Positions 1 through 6,819 of a stretch of DNA of 64,000 bases are shown here, piece by piece (the stretch's first letter is position 1; each line of letters starts with the position of its first letter). The translations under genes and the position numbers were made by a program. Below the pieces are notes generated by a model. That model ran no database searches. It saw only the letters and a list, made by a program, of their open reading frames with translations, and was not told the DNA's origin. This DNA is from Paraglaciecola chathamensis S18K6 (GTDB lineage Bacteria; Pseudomonadota; Gammaproteobacteria; Enterobacterales; Alteromonadaceae): the NCBI GenBank assembly GCA_000314955.1, contig BAEM01000003.1, forward strand, positions 1-64,000. Reading direction: 5' to 3'.

Positions 1-42
1 CTCAGCCGCAAAATAACGCCGCATAACAGCAGGCGGGGAAGC

Positions 43-79
43 AAAAAGGGGATGATATTTATATCATCCCCTTTTTTTA
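43..79 (+). terminator. Intrinsic terminator of a gene left of the window
   Basis: A stem pairs AAAAGGGGATGATAT with its complement around a very short loop and is followed by a run of T. It most likely ends a plus-strand transcript that starts before base 1; no gene end is visible inside the window to its left. Confidence 0.8.
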
Positions 80-108
80 TTTTTGCTGTTTATAGATATT
101 TTTCAATT

Positions 109-374
109 ATACCATTCCACGTTCATAAGTGATGACTCAGCGAGAGTTTAAAAGGGCTTAAACAAGGCGCATGACTGAATGAATAGTTGTTCTCTTTCGA
201 AGTCATGCAACGCAGTGTAAGCCCTTTTAAAACTCGCCTGCAAGGAATGCCCCAGCGGCTTTTGCTCTGCGTTCTCACTATTCGAAAGGGAACAACCATT
301 ACTTCATAGCGACGCCTTAATCAAAAACCGCTGGACGCATTCTGAGGAGGTCACTTATTAATGCGGATTGGTAT
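109..374 (-). repeat. Terminal-inverted-repeat intergenic element, copy A
   Basis: About 266 bp with imperfect inverted ends: the left end has ATACCATTCCAC and the right end, read on the other strand, ATACCAATCCGCATT. Further inverted repeats lie inside, for example the motif at 189-208 against that at 281-300. Bases 244-318, read on the minus strand, match 17646-17720 of copy B at 66 of 75 positions. It has no coding capacity. It looks like a dispersed palindromic (MITE- or REP-like) element; the family name is not known to me. Confidence 0.75.
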
Positions 375-388
375 TACACATGTTAGCG

Positions 389-544
389 CTAGGCCAAAGC
401 GCTAACTTCTGCCAGTGCCTGCTCTATTTCTTGTTCGTTATTAAGCAGTGACGGTGCAAAGCGTGCGTAGCTTTGACGATAAGGTGTGCTGCTCATGATA
501 ATGCCTTTGGCGTGCATCTTTTCTACCACTGTTTCGGGCGGCAT
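389..544 (-). pseudogene. 3' fragment of the class V aminotransferase gene (duplicate of 1706-1857)
   Basis: Read on the minus strand this encodes the last 50 or so residues of the exported aminotransferase found intact at 1706-3028, ending ALAEVSALA and a stop at 389-391. Bases 423-540 are identical over 118 bp to 1740-1857; the final codons differ (EIEQALAEVSALA against EIELALAEIRALA). Homology stops abruptly at 541. By chance an in-frame ATG at 542-544 precedes the fragment, giving a 51-residue reading frame, but there is no ribosome binding site and it lacks the whole catalytic part, so I call it a remnant. Confidence 0.85.
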
Positions 545-587
545 GAATCAAACAAATTTGCCGCCGCATTTACACGGCTGATTTTGC

Positions 588-629
588 TTGACAAAGACGG
601 CTTACGGAATGAGTATTATTTTACTCATT
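588..629 (+). promoter_or_regulatory. Possible promoter with operator-like inverted repeat
   Basis: TTGACA at 588-593 is a perfect -35 hexamer. TATTAT at 614-619 would be the -10 but at 20 bp spacing; GAGTAT at 611-616 gives 17 bp but is a weak hexamer. An 8-bp inverted repeat, AATGAGTA (608-615) and TACTCATT (622-629) with a 6-nt centre, covers the -10 and start region, as an operator would. Assignment is by eye only. Confidence 0.35.
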
Positions 630-842
630 ATATGGAGCGTCTCAAATGATATAAGGAATGTATTACGTTTAAAGTTAGTAAACTTCTATTTTTTGCTTTA
701 TCTGCCCCCTGCCAATAGTAATTGCAAACCAAGCATTTACTAAGATTTGTGGATATATGCCGTCGGGTAAATTTCAAGAACCCGTCGAAAACACTTTGAC
801 TGGTGATAGTTACTACCCTGAGTGTCCAGCTAGCATCTCTCG

Positions 843-1010
843 CACAAGTTCAACTACTTGTGTTGTAGTGCTCCCCAGCCCTCGAGCAGAGGGAGGCGTG
901 ACTTACGTGCAGAGCCACGACCAAGTTACCCAGACTTGGGAGCCTTGTTTATGAGCTACACGGCGGATATTAGCTCTATTAACAGGCTTGTACGCTAGTA
1001 GCGTACAAGC
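843..1010 (+). other. Array of five consecutive hairpins, candidate structured RNA or leader
   Basis: Stem-loops follow one another: CACAAGT/ACTTGTG at 843-862, CCCTC/GAGGG at 879-893, CCAAGT/ACTTGG at 921-939, GAGCTA/TAGCTC around 953-976, and an 11-bp perfect stem with a 3-nt loop at 986-1010 followed by AATTTT. GCTC near 870 can also pair with GAGC at 940-943, closing a multi-branched fold over the middle hairpins. The last hairpin could be a terminator. A 65-codon frame (757-954) overlaps the array but its product resembles nothing I know. No match to a known RNA class is recognised. Confidence 0.4.
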
Positions 1011-1034
1011 AATTTTGCAATTGGAAAGTAAAAC

Positions 1035-1586
1035 GTGTTGGTCATTATTCTTAGAAAATTCAATCTTATGTTTATACTGTTTACAATTCCACTAGCTTAC
1101 GCCTCTGCTCAGCAAGCATACCAAAATGAAAAATCAGCTAGTGAAGACATTGAGAGAGTAGAAGTGCTTGGTTCTAAACCATTAAGTTCTCTTTTAAAGT
1201 TACGACACGAAAAGCGTTTCGCTTTTATGCATAAGTTTAACGATTTAATTGACGATGAAGATTTACATTTCGTATGTAAAAAACAAGTCGCCACTGGCTC
1301 CCACATTCGAAAGGAAGTGTGCAAAAACCAATTTGAATGGCGTATTATCCGAGAAATAGTAGACGAAGAAGTATCCAAAGGGAACAAGACCGGAGCATAT
1401 GCAATCGCTCTCATGGGAAGCCAAGAACAAACGTATAGAAAAAAAGATTTATTGGAAAAAATTAACGGCCTTCTTGAAAAGAATGATGATTTTGCCAAAT
1501 CATTACAAGAATTTAATAGCGCTGATGAGGCTTATAAAAAAGCCCATGCGAAGAAATTTGGCGTGTTAAGCCAGCATAAAAACTGA
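1035..1586 (+). CDS. Hypothetical small exported protein
   Basis: The product has 183 residues. The GTG start is supported by GGAAAG seven bases upstream; a TTG one codon later is the alternative. Residues 1-25 form a basic then hydrophobic signal peptide ending ASA, so export to the periplasm is expected. The mature part is highly charged with a VEVLGSKPLSSLLKLR segment near residue 42, two Cys about 15 residues apart (residues near 81 and 96) that could form a disulfide, and a helical Lys/Glu-rich C-terminus. Small exported proteins with a similar VEV-G-KPLS opening occur in Alteromonadales, from memory; no function is known. It is the only protein gene between the two 118-bp direct repeats and has lower GC than its neighbours. 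Confidence 0.7.
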   Translation: MLVIILRKFNLMFILFTIPLAYASAQQAYQNEKSASEDIERVEVLGSKPLSSLLKLRHEKRFAFMHKFNDLIDDEDLHFVCKKQVATGSHIRKEVCKNQFEWRIIREIVDEEVSKGNKTGAYAIALMGSQEQTYRKKDLLEKINGLLEKNDDFAKSLQEFNSADEAYKKAHAKKFGVLSQHKN

Positions 1587-1594
1587 TTGCCCAT

Positions 1595-1645
1595 TCTCGT
1601 TATTGGATACGTCTCGTTATTGAATACGTCTCGTTGTTAAATGCT
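1595..1645. repeat. Three tandem 17-bp repeats
   Basis: Units at 1595-1611, 1612-1628 and 1629-1645 begin TCTCGTT. The first two differ at one base, the third is more diverged. They lie between the stop of the exported protein gene and the aminotransferase 3' end. Confidence 0.75.
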
Positions 1646-1705
1646 TCACATCGTATTGAAATCTACAATCAGGTCACAGCAAGCGCGTTAATAATATACA
1701 CCACA

Positions 1706-3028
1706 TTACGCAAGAGCTCGGATCTCAGCCAGCGCCAATTCTATTTCTTGTTCGTTATTAAGCAGTGACGGTGCAAAGCGTGCGTAGCTTTGACGATAAG
1801 GTGTGCTGCTCATGATAATGCCTTTGGCGTGCATCTTTTCTACCACTGTTTCGGGCGCTACCCCTTTCACATCAAAACACACTAAGCCAGATGAAAGTGA
1901 ACTGTCACTCGGTGTATACAAAGTCACATGAGGCATTTTTGCTAGGCCTTGTTTAGTTTGCGTGTTTAATTGATGAATACGCTTTTGCACGTTTGCCTTG
2001 CCTAATTGAAGGTGTAATTTAAATGCCTCAGGCAATGCCCAGCGGTGCTCGAAAGAGTGAAAGCCTCCAGGAGACATATGCTCGCCAATTGGCACTTTAT
2101 CTTGCGTCGTTGACCCCAGCCAAACATCGTAAGACGCTCCGAAGCTGGGAATAACAGGTTCGCTTTGGGCCCATGCTCGTTCATTTCCCCACACCACGCC
2201 TGTGCCCCTTGGCCCAAAGATCCACTTGTGAGTGCCGGCAACAAAAAAGTCACAGCCCAACTGACTAATATCTTGATCTTCTATGCCAAAACCATGAACA
2301 CCATCAACACAAAATAGTATTTGTTGGTCAACTTTACGCTGACGGTTTAGCTTAGTAATAATGTCTGCCATAGCCCGAATAGGCAGCTTTACGCCAGTGG
2401 ATGAATGCACCCATGTAGCAGCCACCACTCTTGTTTTATCAGTGATAGCGTCGCGCAAACGCGTTTGCACATCGGCAACACTTACTCGTGAAGGCTGATC
2501 GTACAATGCTATGCGCTTTACTTGTGCCCCTGTGCGATTGGCACGATGCGCTAACGACATATCAGTAGAGTAATGATCATGCACAGTTTGCAGTATCTCA
2601 TCCCCAGGTTGAAGTTTTAGCCCACTGTAGATCAGGCCCAGCCCCATGGTTGTGCTGTCTGTTAAGGCGATGTGTTGTGCTTCACCTCCCATATAGTCAG
2701 CGGCAGCCTGCATTATTTCACCGTCAATGGTAAGAAAGTGCTGATGCCAATAATCGGACGGGTTCTCATCAAATGCTTGTCTGTGCTTTTCGATGGCTTG
2801 GGATACAGGTTTGGGATGAGAAGCTAATAAAAAAGTAGATAACTGGATGTAATCTCGTGTTAGTGGAAATAAGTTACGCAGCGCCTGCCAATCTCCCGGC
2901 TCAAGAGCATTATTTGCGTCTGCTACCTTAGGTGCTGTTTTTGGTCCCGCTTTTAATACAGACGATATGCTGACCAAACCTGCCCCTGCGCTCAATCCTA
3001 ATGCATGTAAAAATTGACGTCTTAACAT
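1706..3028 (-). CDS. Tat-exported class V aminotransferase-fold PLP enzyme
   Basis: The product has 440 residues with a twin-arginine signal at the N-terminus (RRQFLHALG at residues 3-11, hydrophobic stretch, cleavage near residue 27), so a folded, cofactor-loaded enzyme is probably exported. Family marks are Asp242 and His245 in the VDGVHGFG segment and Lys268 in GTHKW, the Schiff-base lysine expected for PLP. It resembles isopenicillin N epimerase/cysteine desulfurase-like members; the substrate is unknown. The reading frame is intact, but its last 118-bp block is duplicated at 423-540 and the C-terminal residues differ between copies. The ATG is preceded by GGGAGAATCAG, a fair ribosome binding site. 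It is monocistronic, with a hairpin-containing gap upstream. Confidence 0.88.
   Translation of the reverse strand: MLRRQFLHALGLSAGAGLVSISSVLKAGPKTAPKVADANNALEPGDWQALRNLFPLTRDYIQLSTFLLASHPKPVSQAIEKHRQAFDENPSDYWHQHFLTIDGEIMQAAADYMGGEAQHIALTDSTTMGLGLIYSGLKLQPGDEILQTVHDHYSTDMSLAHRANRTGAQVKRIALYDQPSRVSVADVQTRLRDAITDKTRVVAATWVHSSTGVKLPIRAMADIITKLNRQRKVDQQILFCVDGVHGFGIEDQDISQLGCDFFVAGTHKWIFGPRGTGVVWGNERAWAQSEPVIPSFGASYDVWLGSTTQDKVPIGEHMSPGGFHSFEHRWALPEAFKLHLQLGKANVQKRIHQLNTQTKQGLAKMPHVTLYTPSDSSLSSGLVCFDVKGVAPETVVEKMHAKGIIMSSTPYRQSYARFAPSLLNNEQEIELALAEIRALA
1740..1857. repeat. 118-bp exact direct repeat, right copy (left copy 423-540)
   Basis: Every base of 1740-1857 equals 423-540, an offset of 1317. 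This copy lies inside the 3' end of the intact aminotransferase gene; the left copy belongs to the broken 3' fragment. Identity ends sharply at both borders, which fits recent recombination, duplication or integration rather than old paralogy. Confidence 0.95.
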
Positions 3029-3175
3029 CTGATTCTCCCTTTTATCATTCTTTTCGCCGCTCCTATGGCTAGCAATGCATCTACAACGAATTAAGCCATG
3101 AAGTAAGAAAGTTAAGTGTAGGAGCTAAGTCGAAATTTCGCCTTTTTACAGTGCAGAAAAGCGTCAAAAGTACAC

Positions 3176-3197
3176 TTGTTCAGAACGAACTGAACAA
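3176..3197. promoter_or_regulatory. Operator-like inverted repeat upstream of the aminotransferase
   Basis: TTGTTCAG and CTGAACAA form a perfect 8-bp inverted repeat around a 6-nt centre, about 150 bp upstream of the aminotransferase start. It may be a regulator site; I cannot name the regulator. Confidence 0.3.
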
Positions 3198-3257
3198 AGA
3201 ATGACGTCACTAACAGCAGAAGGTTAAATCGATAAAAGAAGAGTACTGAATTATTCA

Positions 3258-3287
3258 GCACAGTGCCTCTGAATGGTGGCACTGTGC
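3258..3287 (-). terminator. Hairpin after the dehydratase gene, possible terminator
   Basis: GCACAGTGCC and GGCACTGTGC form a perfect 10-bp stem with a 10-nt loop, just beyond the stop of the minus-strand dehydratase gene. A T-run is lacking directly after it, so termination may need Rho or the hairpin may only protect the 3' end. Confidence 0.5.
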
Positions 3288-3309
3288 GCTTGTGCTAGGC
3301 TTGCGAGGT

Positions 3310-4485
3310 TTATTTCACTTCCATATGCGGTGAGCGATAAACGATTTCGTCGTTCAGATCGATACCAATTCCTGGAGTTTCAGTGACTTCAAAGAAGCCA
3401 TTTACCGGCTGTGGATCTTGAATACACAATTCGCGGTTCCAGTCTTTAATGGCGTAGGTATGGTGCTCGTGAATTAAAAAGTTGGGAATGGCCGTTTCTA
3501 GATGCAAACTCGCCGCCGTTGCTACAGGACCACCGCATACATGGGCCTGAATGCGCACGTCGTACACATCAGCATAGTCGCACACTTTTTTCGCTTCGGT
3601 AAAACCACCACATAAACCGATATCGGGCTGTAATACGTCTAAGCTCTGGTCTTCTAGATAGGGTCTAACACCCCAACGGTTATATAAGCGCTCGCCACCG
3701 GCTATGGGCACATTGACGCGCTTTGCGACCTTATCGTGTAACTTAGAGTTTAAGTAATTCACTGGCTCTTCGTAATACAAACAGCCGATGTCTTCTACCA
3801 TTTCACCTAGCTGAATGGCCGTGGCCACCCCAGGTAGACTGTGGCATTCAAAAATAATATCTACGTCATCGCCTACTGCGTCGCGGATGGCTTGCAGTCG
3901 TGCTCTAAATAAACGCATTTCAGGCTGGGTAAATAACTTGGTACGGTCAAAGTGCCCTGCTCCGGTTTTGTCATACACGATTGGGTCTACTTTTACTGCA
4001 TCATAGCCTTCGGCGACGGCTTTTTCTGCTGCACGCCCGTAGTCAACCGGATCATTCAAACGCGTTACTTCTTTGTCCCAATCGAACTGTAACTGACTGG
4101 CATAAGTACGCAATTTGCCGTTTGTTTTACCACCCAGCAATTGGTACAAAGGTACATTTAGCGCTTTGGCTTTAATGTCCCAAAGTGCCGTATCTATCGC
4201 ACTCATGGCAGCATAAAATACTGGGCCGCCACCTAAACCCCAGAACCCTTCTCTGAGCATTTTGCTCCACAACAATTCTGTGTTGACTGGATTAAAACCG
4301 ATTAATAATGCCTCAGCGATTTCTTTGATCATATGCGCAGCAGCGCTGTGTCCCCAGTCGTATGCAAGGCCCGCTTCGCCAACCCCAGCGATGCCTTCAT
4401 CCGTATGGATACGAATAAAAACCGGGTTCCACACTGGGCGTTTAGGGCATTCAATATCAAAAATTTCGACGCGAGTAATTTTCAT
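3310..4485 (-). CDS. Mandelate racemase/enolase superfamily sugar-acid dehydratase
   Basis: The product has 391 residues, normal for the family. The N-terminal capping domain is followed by the barrel with the usual residues: KVD at 165-167, first metal ligand Glu213 with His215 in ECH, second in YYEE (239-240), third Glu265 in GGER, and His315 in QAHVCGG. The acid-base histidine and the ECH pattern point to the dehydratase branch (mannonate/galactonate-type), making a 2-keto-3-deoxy sugar acid. The exact sugar cannot be read from sequence; in an algae-associated marine genus a sugar acid from algal polysaccharide is plausible but inferred. The class II aldolase gene sits 49 bp upstream on the same strand, so both probably form one catabolic operon. 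Confidence 0.88.
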   Translation of the reverse strand: MKITRVEIFDIECPKRPVWNPVFIRIHTDEGIAGVGEAGLAYDWGHSAAAHMIKEIAEALLIGFNPVNTELLWSKMLREGFWGLGGGPVFYAAMSAIDTALWDIKAKALNVPLYQLLGGKTNGKLRTYASQLQFDWDKEVTRLNDPVDYGRAAEKAVAEGYDAVKVDPIVYDKTGAGHFDRTKLFTQPEMRLFRARLQAIRDAVGDDVDIIFECHSLPGVATAIQLGEMVEDIGCLYYEEPVNYLNSKLHDKVAKRVNVPIAGGERLYNRWGVRPYLEDQSLDVLQPDIGLCGGFTEAKKVCDYADVYDVRIQAHVCGGPVATAASLHLETAIPNFLIHEHHTYAIKDWNRELCIQDPQPVNGFFEVTETPGIGIDLNDEIVYRSPHMEVK

Positions 4486-4534
4486 TTATGCTGTTCCTGA
4501 AAGTAAATTTTAATAAATTGAGTAATATCGGGGA

Positions 4535-5302
4535 TTATTCACAGAATAACGGATCGAGTTTATAGGCTTTGCGTAGCATAGCCGGCCAGGCTTTTTGGCC
4601 ACCAGTTTGCCCACTATGTACCACATTAGCTTGGGCATAGATCCCATCGACAATCGCTTGCGGTATTTCAATAACAGACTGATTTGCTTGTAACAGATCC
4701 ATTTGAATTTCACAGGCGCGCTGCAAGTCATAAAAACGCATAAAAGCGTCCCCCACAGTCGGACCTAACGTTAGGCCACCATGGTTGTGCAACAACATAT
4801 GATTGTTGCTAGCTAAATCATCTTGCAAGCGCTTTTTCTCATCAGCATTTACCGCAAGGCCTTCATATTCGTGATAGCTCATTGATGACAACGAGAACAT
4901 GGCATATTGACTCCAAGGCTGCAAACCGCCTTGCAAACTGGCAACACTAATGGTGGCTTTAGTGTGTAAATGTATCACGCACTGGGCGTCATGACGCACT
5001 TCATGTATTGCGCTGTGAATAGTGAAGCCTGCAGGATTAATGGTGTATTTTGAGTCATCAAGAATATTACCGTCTAAGTCTACTTTGACTAAATTAGACG
5101 CGGTAACCTCTTCGAAAGTCAGCCCAAAAGGATTAATCAGGTATTCGTCCGTCCCAGGAATACGTGCTGAGATGTGGGTGTAAATGAGATCTCCCCAGCG
5201 GGCATCAGCCACTAAACGGTAACAGGCAGCAAGATCTACTCGAGTTTGCCACTCAAGGTCAGAGACTTGCCCTTTTAAGCTTCTATCGGATAACGCAAAC
5301 AC
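4535..5302 (-). CDS. Class II aldolase/adducin family protein
   Basis: The product has 255 residues. Metal-binding histidines appear as HLH at 111-113 and HNH at 172-174, the zinc site of fuculose/ribulose-phosphate aldolase relatives. The GTG start follows AGGAG five bases upstream. It lies immediately upstream of the MR-family dehydratase in the same direction, so the pair could act in sequence on a sugar acid, with retro-aldol cleavage or a related reaction. No kinase or transporter is nearby to complete a pathway. Some members of this family are decarboxylases or of unknown activity, so the reaction is not certain. Confidence 0.85.
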   Translation of the reverse strand: MFALSDRSLKGQVSDLEWQTRVDLAACYRLVADARWGDLIYTHISARIPGTDEYLINPFGLTFEEVTASNLVKVDLDGNILDDSKYTINPAGFTIHSAIHEVRHDAQCVIHLHTKATISVASLQGGLQPWSQYAMFSLSSMSYHEYEGLAVNADEKKRLQDDLASNNHMLLHNHGGLTLGPTVGDAFMRFYDLQRACEIQMDLLQANQSVIEIPQAIVDGIYAQANVVHSGQTGGQKAWPAMLRKAYKLDPLFCE

Positions 5303-5636
5303 CTTCGCTCCTTTTTTGATTGTCTTTCACAGATTCAACTTACCATTTGATAAGCAGTATATTTGCCCCGCTATACACGCCAACTCGGCTGCTGTTAGGG
5401 CATTTCGCCATTGACCCATTTATAGTAACTGAAACGCGAAGAATATCCGATACCTTAGGCGTTTAGCTTATAGGTTTTGTGTATAGCAGGAGAAGGTTTT
5501 GCATCCTTAATTCACTTGCTTTTTCTGTTTCAAATGCATCAAGCGTGGCACAATACCCAACTATTCCAACCGAGCACGAAGCAAAGCACATTTCCCCACG
5601 TGCCCACATAGCGAGCAGAATAAAAGGTGATAAACA
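5303..5636. other. Divergent intergenic region (aldolase / parvulin)
   Basis: No gene is supported here. The stretch must hold the promoters of the aldolase operon (leftward) and the parvulin gene (rightward). The only clear site is AAGGTGAT just before the parvulin ATG, a ribosome binding site. No strong hairpin or repeat was seen. Confidence 0.5.
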
Positions 5637-5912
5637 ATGAAAGCAGGTGCATGTCACATATTGGTCAAAACGGAAAAAGAAGCACAGCAACTTAAAGCGC
5701 AATTGGACAAAGGTGCGAACTTTCAGCAACTAGCGAAAAAGCATTCACTTTGCCCATCAGGTAAAAAAGGCGGCGATTTGGGTGAATTTAGCCCGGGTAC
5801 TATGGTCAAGGCATTTGATAACGTGGTGTTTAAAAAGGACATTTTAACCATACATGGCCCAGTGAAAACTCAATTCGGTTTCCACCTCATCAAAACCCTA
5901 TATCGCAGTTAA
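5637..5912 (+). CDS. ppiC: Parvulin-type peptidyl-prolyl cis-trans isomerase
   Basis: The product has 91 residues, the size of a single cytoplasmic parvulin domain such as PpiC. It shows the conserved HILVKTE opening (residues 7-13), the [21 protein letters not shown] block, the FSPGTMV loop and the closing FGFHLIK. It catalyses cis-trans isomerisation of peptide bonds before proline in folding proteins. There is no signal peptide. AAGGTGAT precedes the ATG. It is a single gene between divergent and convergent neighbours. Confidence 0.95.
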   Translation: MKAGACHILVKTEKEAQQLKAQLDKGANFQQLAKKHSLCPSGKKGGDLGEFSPGTMVKAFDNVVFKKDILTIHGPVKTQFGFHLIKTLYRS

Positions 5913-5920
5913 TTCCCCCC

Positions 5921-6748
5921 TTACAATGGGCTCGGCTCAGCTTGCAGCCAATTTAACGGATCATATTGAGTCGTGGCGCAGGTCACGTGCAGTGTGAACG
6001 CGTGGCGCGATTTAGCTGAGCGATTTGGCGCGCTAAAATGTGGCAGTAAACCGTCAAAAACCACCAGCGAGCCTTTTTTAACTTCAAGGGGTCTAGCGTC
6101 TTCATCTTTCGGCCAAGGCGTGTCATCCAGCACCTTTAGCTCTGTGCTGTCATTAGCAAAGCGCATAAATTGCTCGCGCAGTGGCGTATCGCTGCCGTCA
6201 GCTTTAACTTGTAAACAACCATTTTCAATCGTAGCGTCTTCCACTGCAATCCAGAATGTCACCACGGACAAAGGATCACTTAAAAAATAGGTACCGTCTT
6301 GATGCCAGCGGATCACCCCGCCAATCTTTGGTTGTTTGAAAATATACATAGACTGGTGAATTTGTGGCGCCAGCAAACCAACATCGTTGGCGACTTGGCG
6401 AATACGAGGGTCGTGACTGAATTTTTTAAACACGGGGTTCAAAGTATGTAATGCGTGACCAATTTTATTGATGCTAACTGCTTTTTCTTGCTGTAATTCA
6501 CCGCTTTCGTTGAAGGCCTCTTCTTCAAAAAAACAGCGAATTTTATCGCCTGATTGCAAAAAATAATCATCTCGAGATTTACTTTGATCTTGGGTAGAAA
6601 ATACAGCGCGAGTTGAATTCGGATCGAATTGCTCCACTATCGCTTGCGCTTCACTTTTCAAGGATTGCATATCTGCCGCTGAAAAGTATTCGCTGAGCAC
6701 CACGTATCCATTAGTTTGAAAAAGTTGCTTTTGTTCAGTAGTTAACAC
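5921..6748 (-). CDS. Phytanoyl-CoA dioxygenase (PhyH) family protein
   Basis: The product has 275 residues from the GTG chosen here, which has GAGG six bases upstream; a GTG four codons earlier lacks a ribosome binding site. Iron(II) and 2-oxoglutarate oxygenase residues are visible: HxD as WHQDG (His149, Asp151), the distal His237 in LLPHFS and Arg248 for 2-oxoglutarate. It should hydroxylate a small lipophilic or amino-acid-like substrate; the substrate is unknown. Its stop is 8 bp from the convergent parvulin gene. Confidence 0.88.
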   Translation of the reverse strand: MLTTEQKQLFQTNGYVVLSEYFSAADMQSLKSEAQAIVEQFDPNSTRAVFSTQDQSKSRDDYFLQSGDKIRCFFEEEAFNESGELQQEKAVSINKIGHALHTLNPVFKKFSHDPRIRQVANDVGLLAPQIHQSMYIFKQPKIGGVIRWHQDGTYFLSDPLSVVTFWIAVEDATIENGCLQVKADGSDTPLREQFMRFANDSTELKVLDDTPWPKDEDARPLEVKKGSLVVFDGLLPHFSAPNRSAKSRHAFTLHVTCATTQYDPLNWLQAEPSPL

Positions 6749-6819
6749 GCAAGACCTCACTGTCGTTTACAAAATGTTTAACAGTATATTGGCAAAGATT
6801 TACGACAAGCAAGCAGAGG

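Larger units (their letters stand above)
541..1034 (+). other. Long intergenic leader with promoter-like and RNA-like structure
   Basis: This stretch has no convincing gene. It starts where aminotransferase homology ends, holds a TTGACA box at 588-593 with an inverted repeat at 608-629, then five successive hairpins from 843 to 1010, and ends at the start of the exported protein gene at 1035. If transcription starts near 620, the following gene would have a structured leader of about 400 nt. Confidence 0.45.

Noticed and set aside
609-743. 44-codon hydrophobic frame starting within the inverted repeat
   Set aside because: No ribosome binding site and it starts inside the presumed promoter; likely chance.
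757-954. 65-codon frame inside the hairpin array
   Set aside because: No clear ribosome binding site, odd composition, no recognisable family, and it overlaps the hairpins. I favour an RNA or leader role, though a leader peptide is not excluded.
5463-5729. 88-codon minus-strand frame overlapping the parvulin gene
   Set aside because: It lies antisense to conserved parvulin codons and has no family resemblance.
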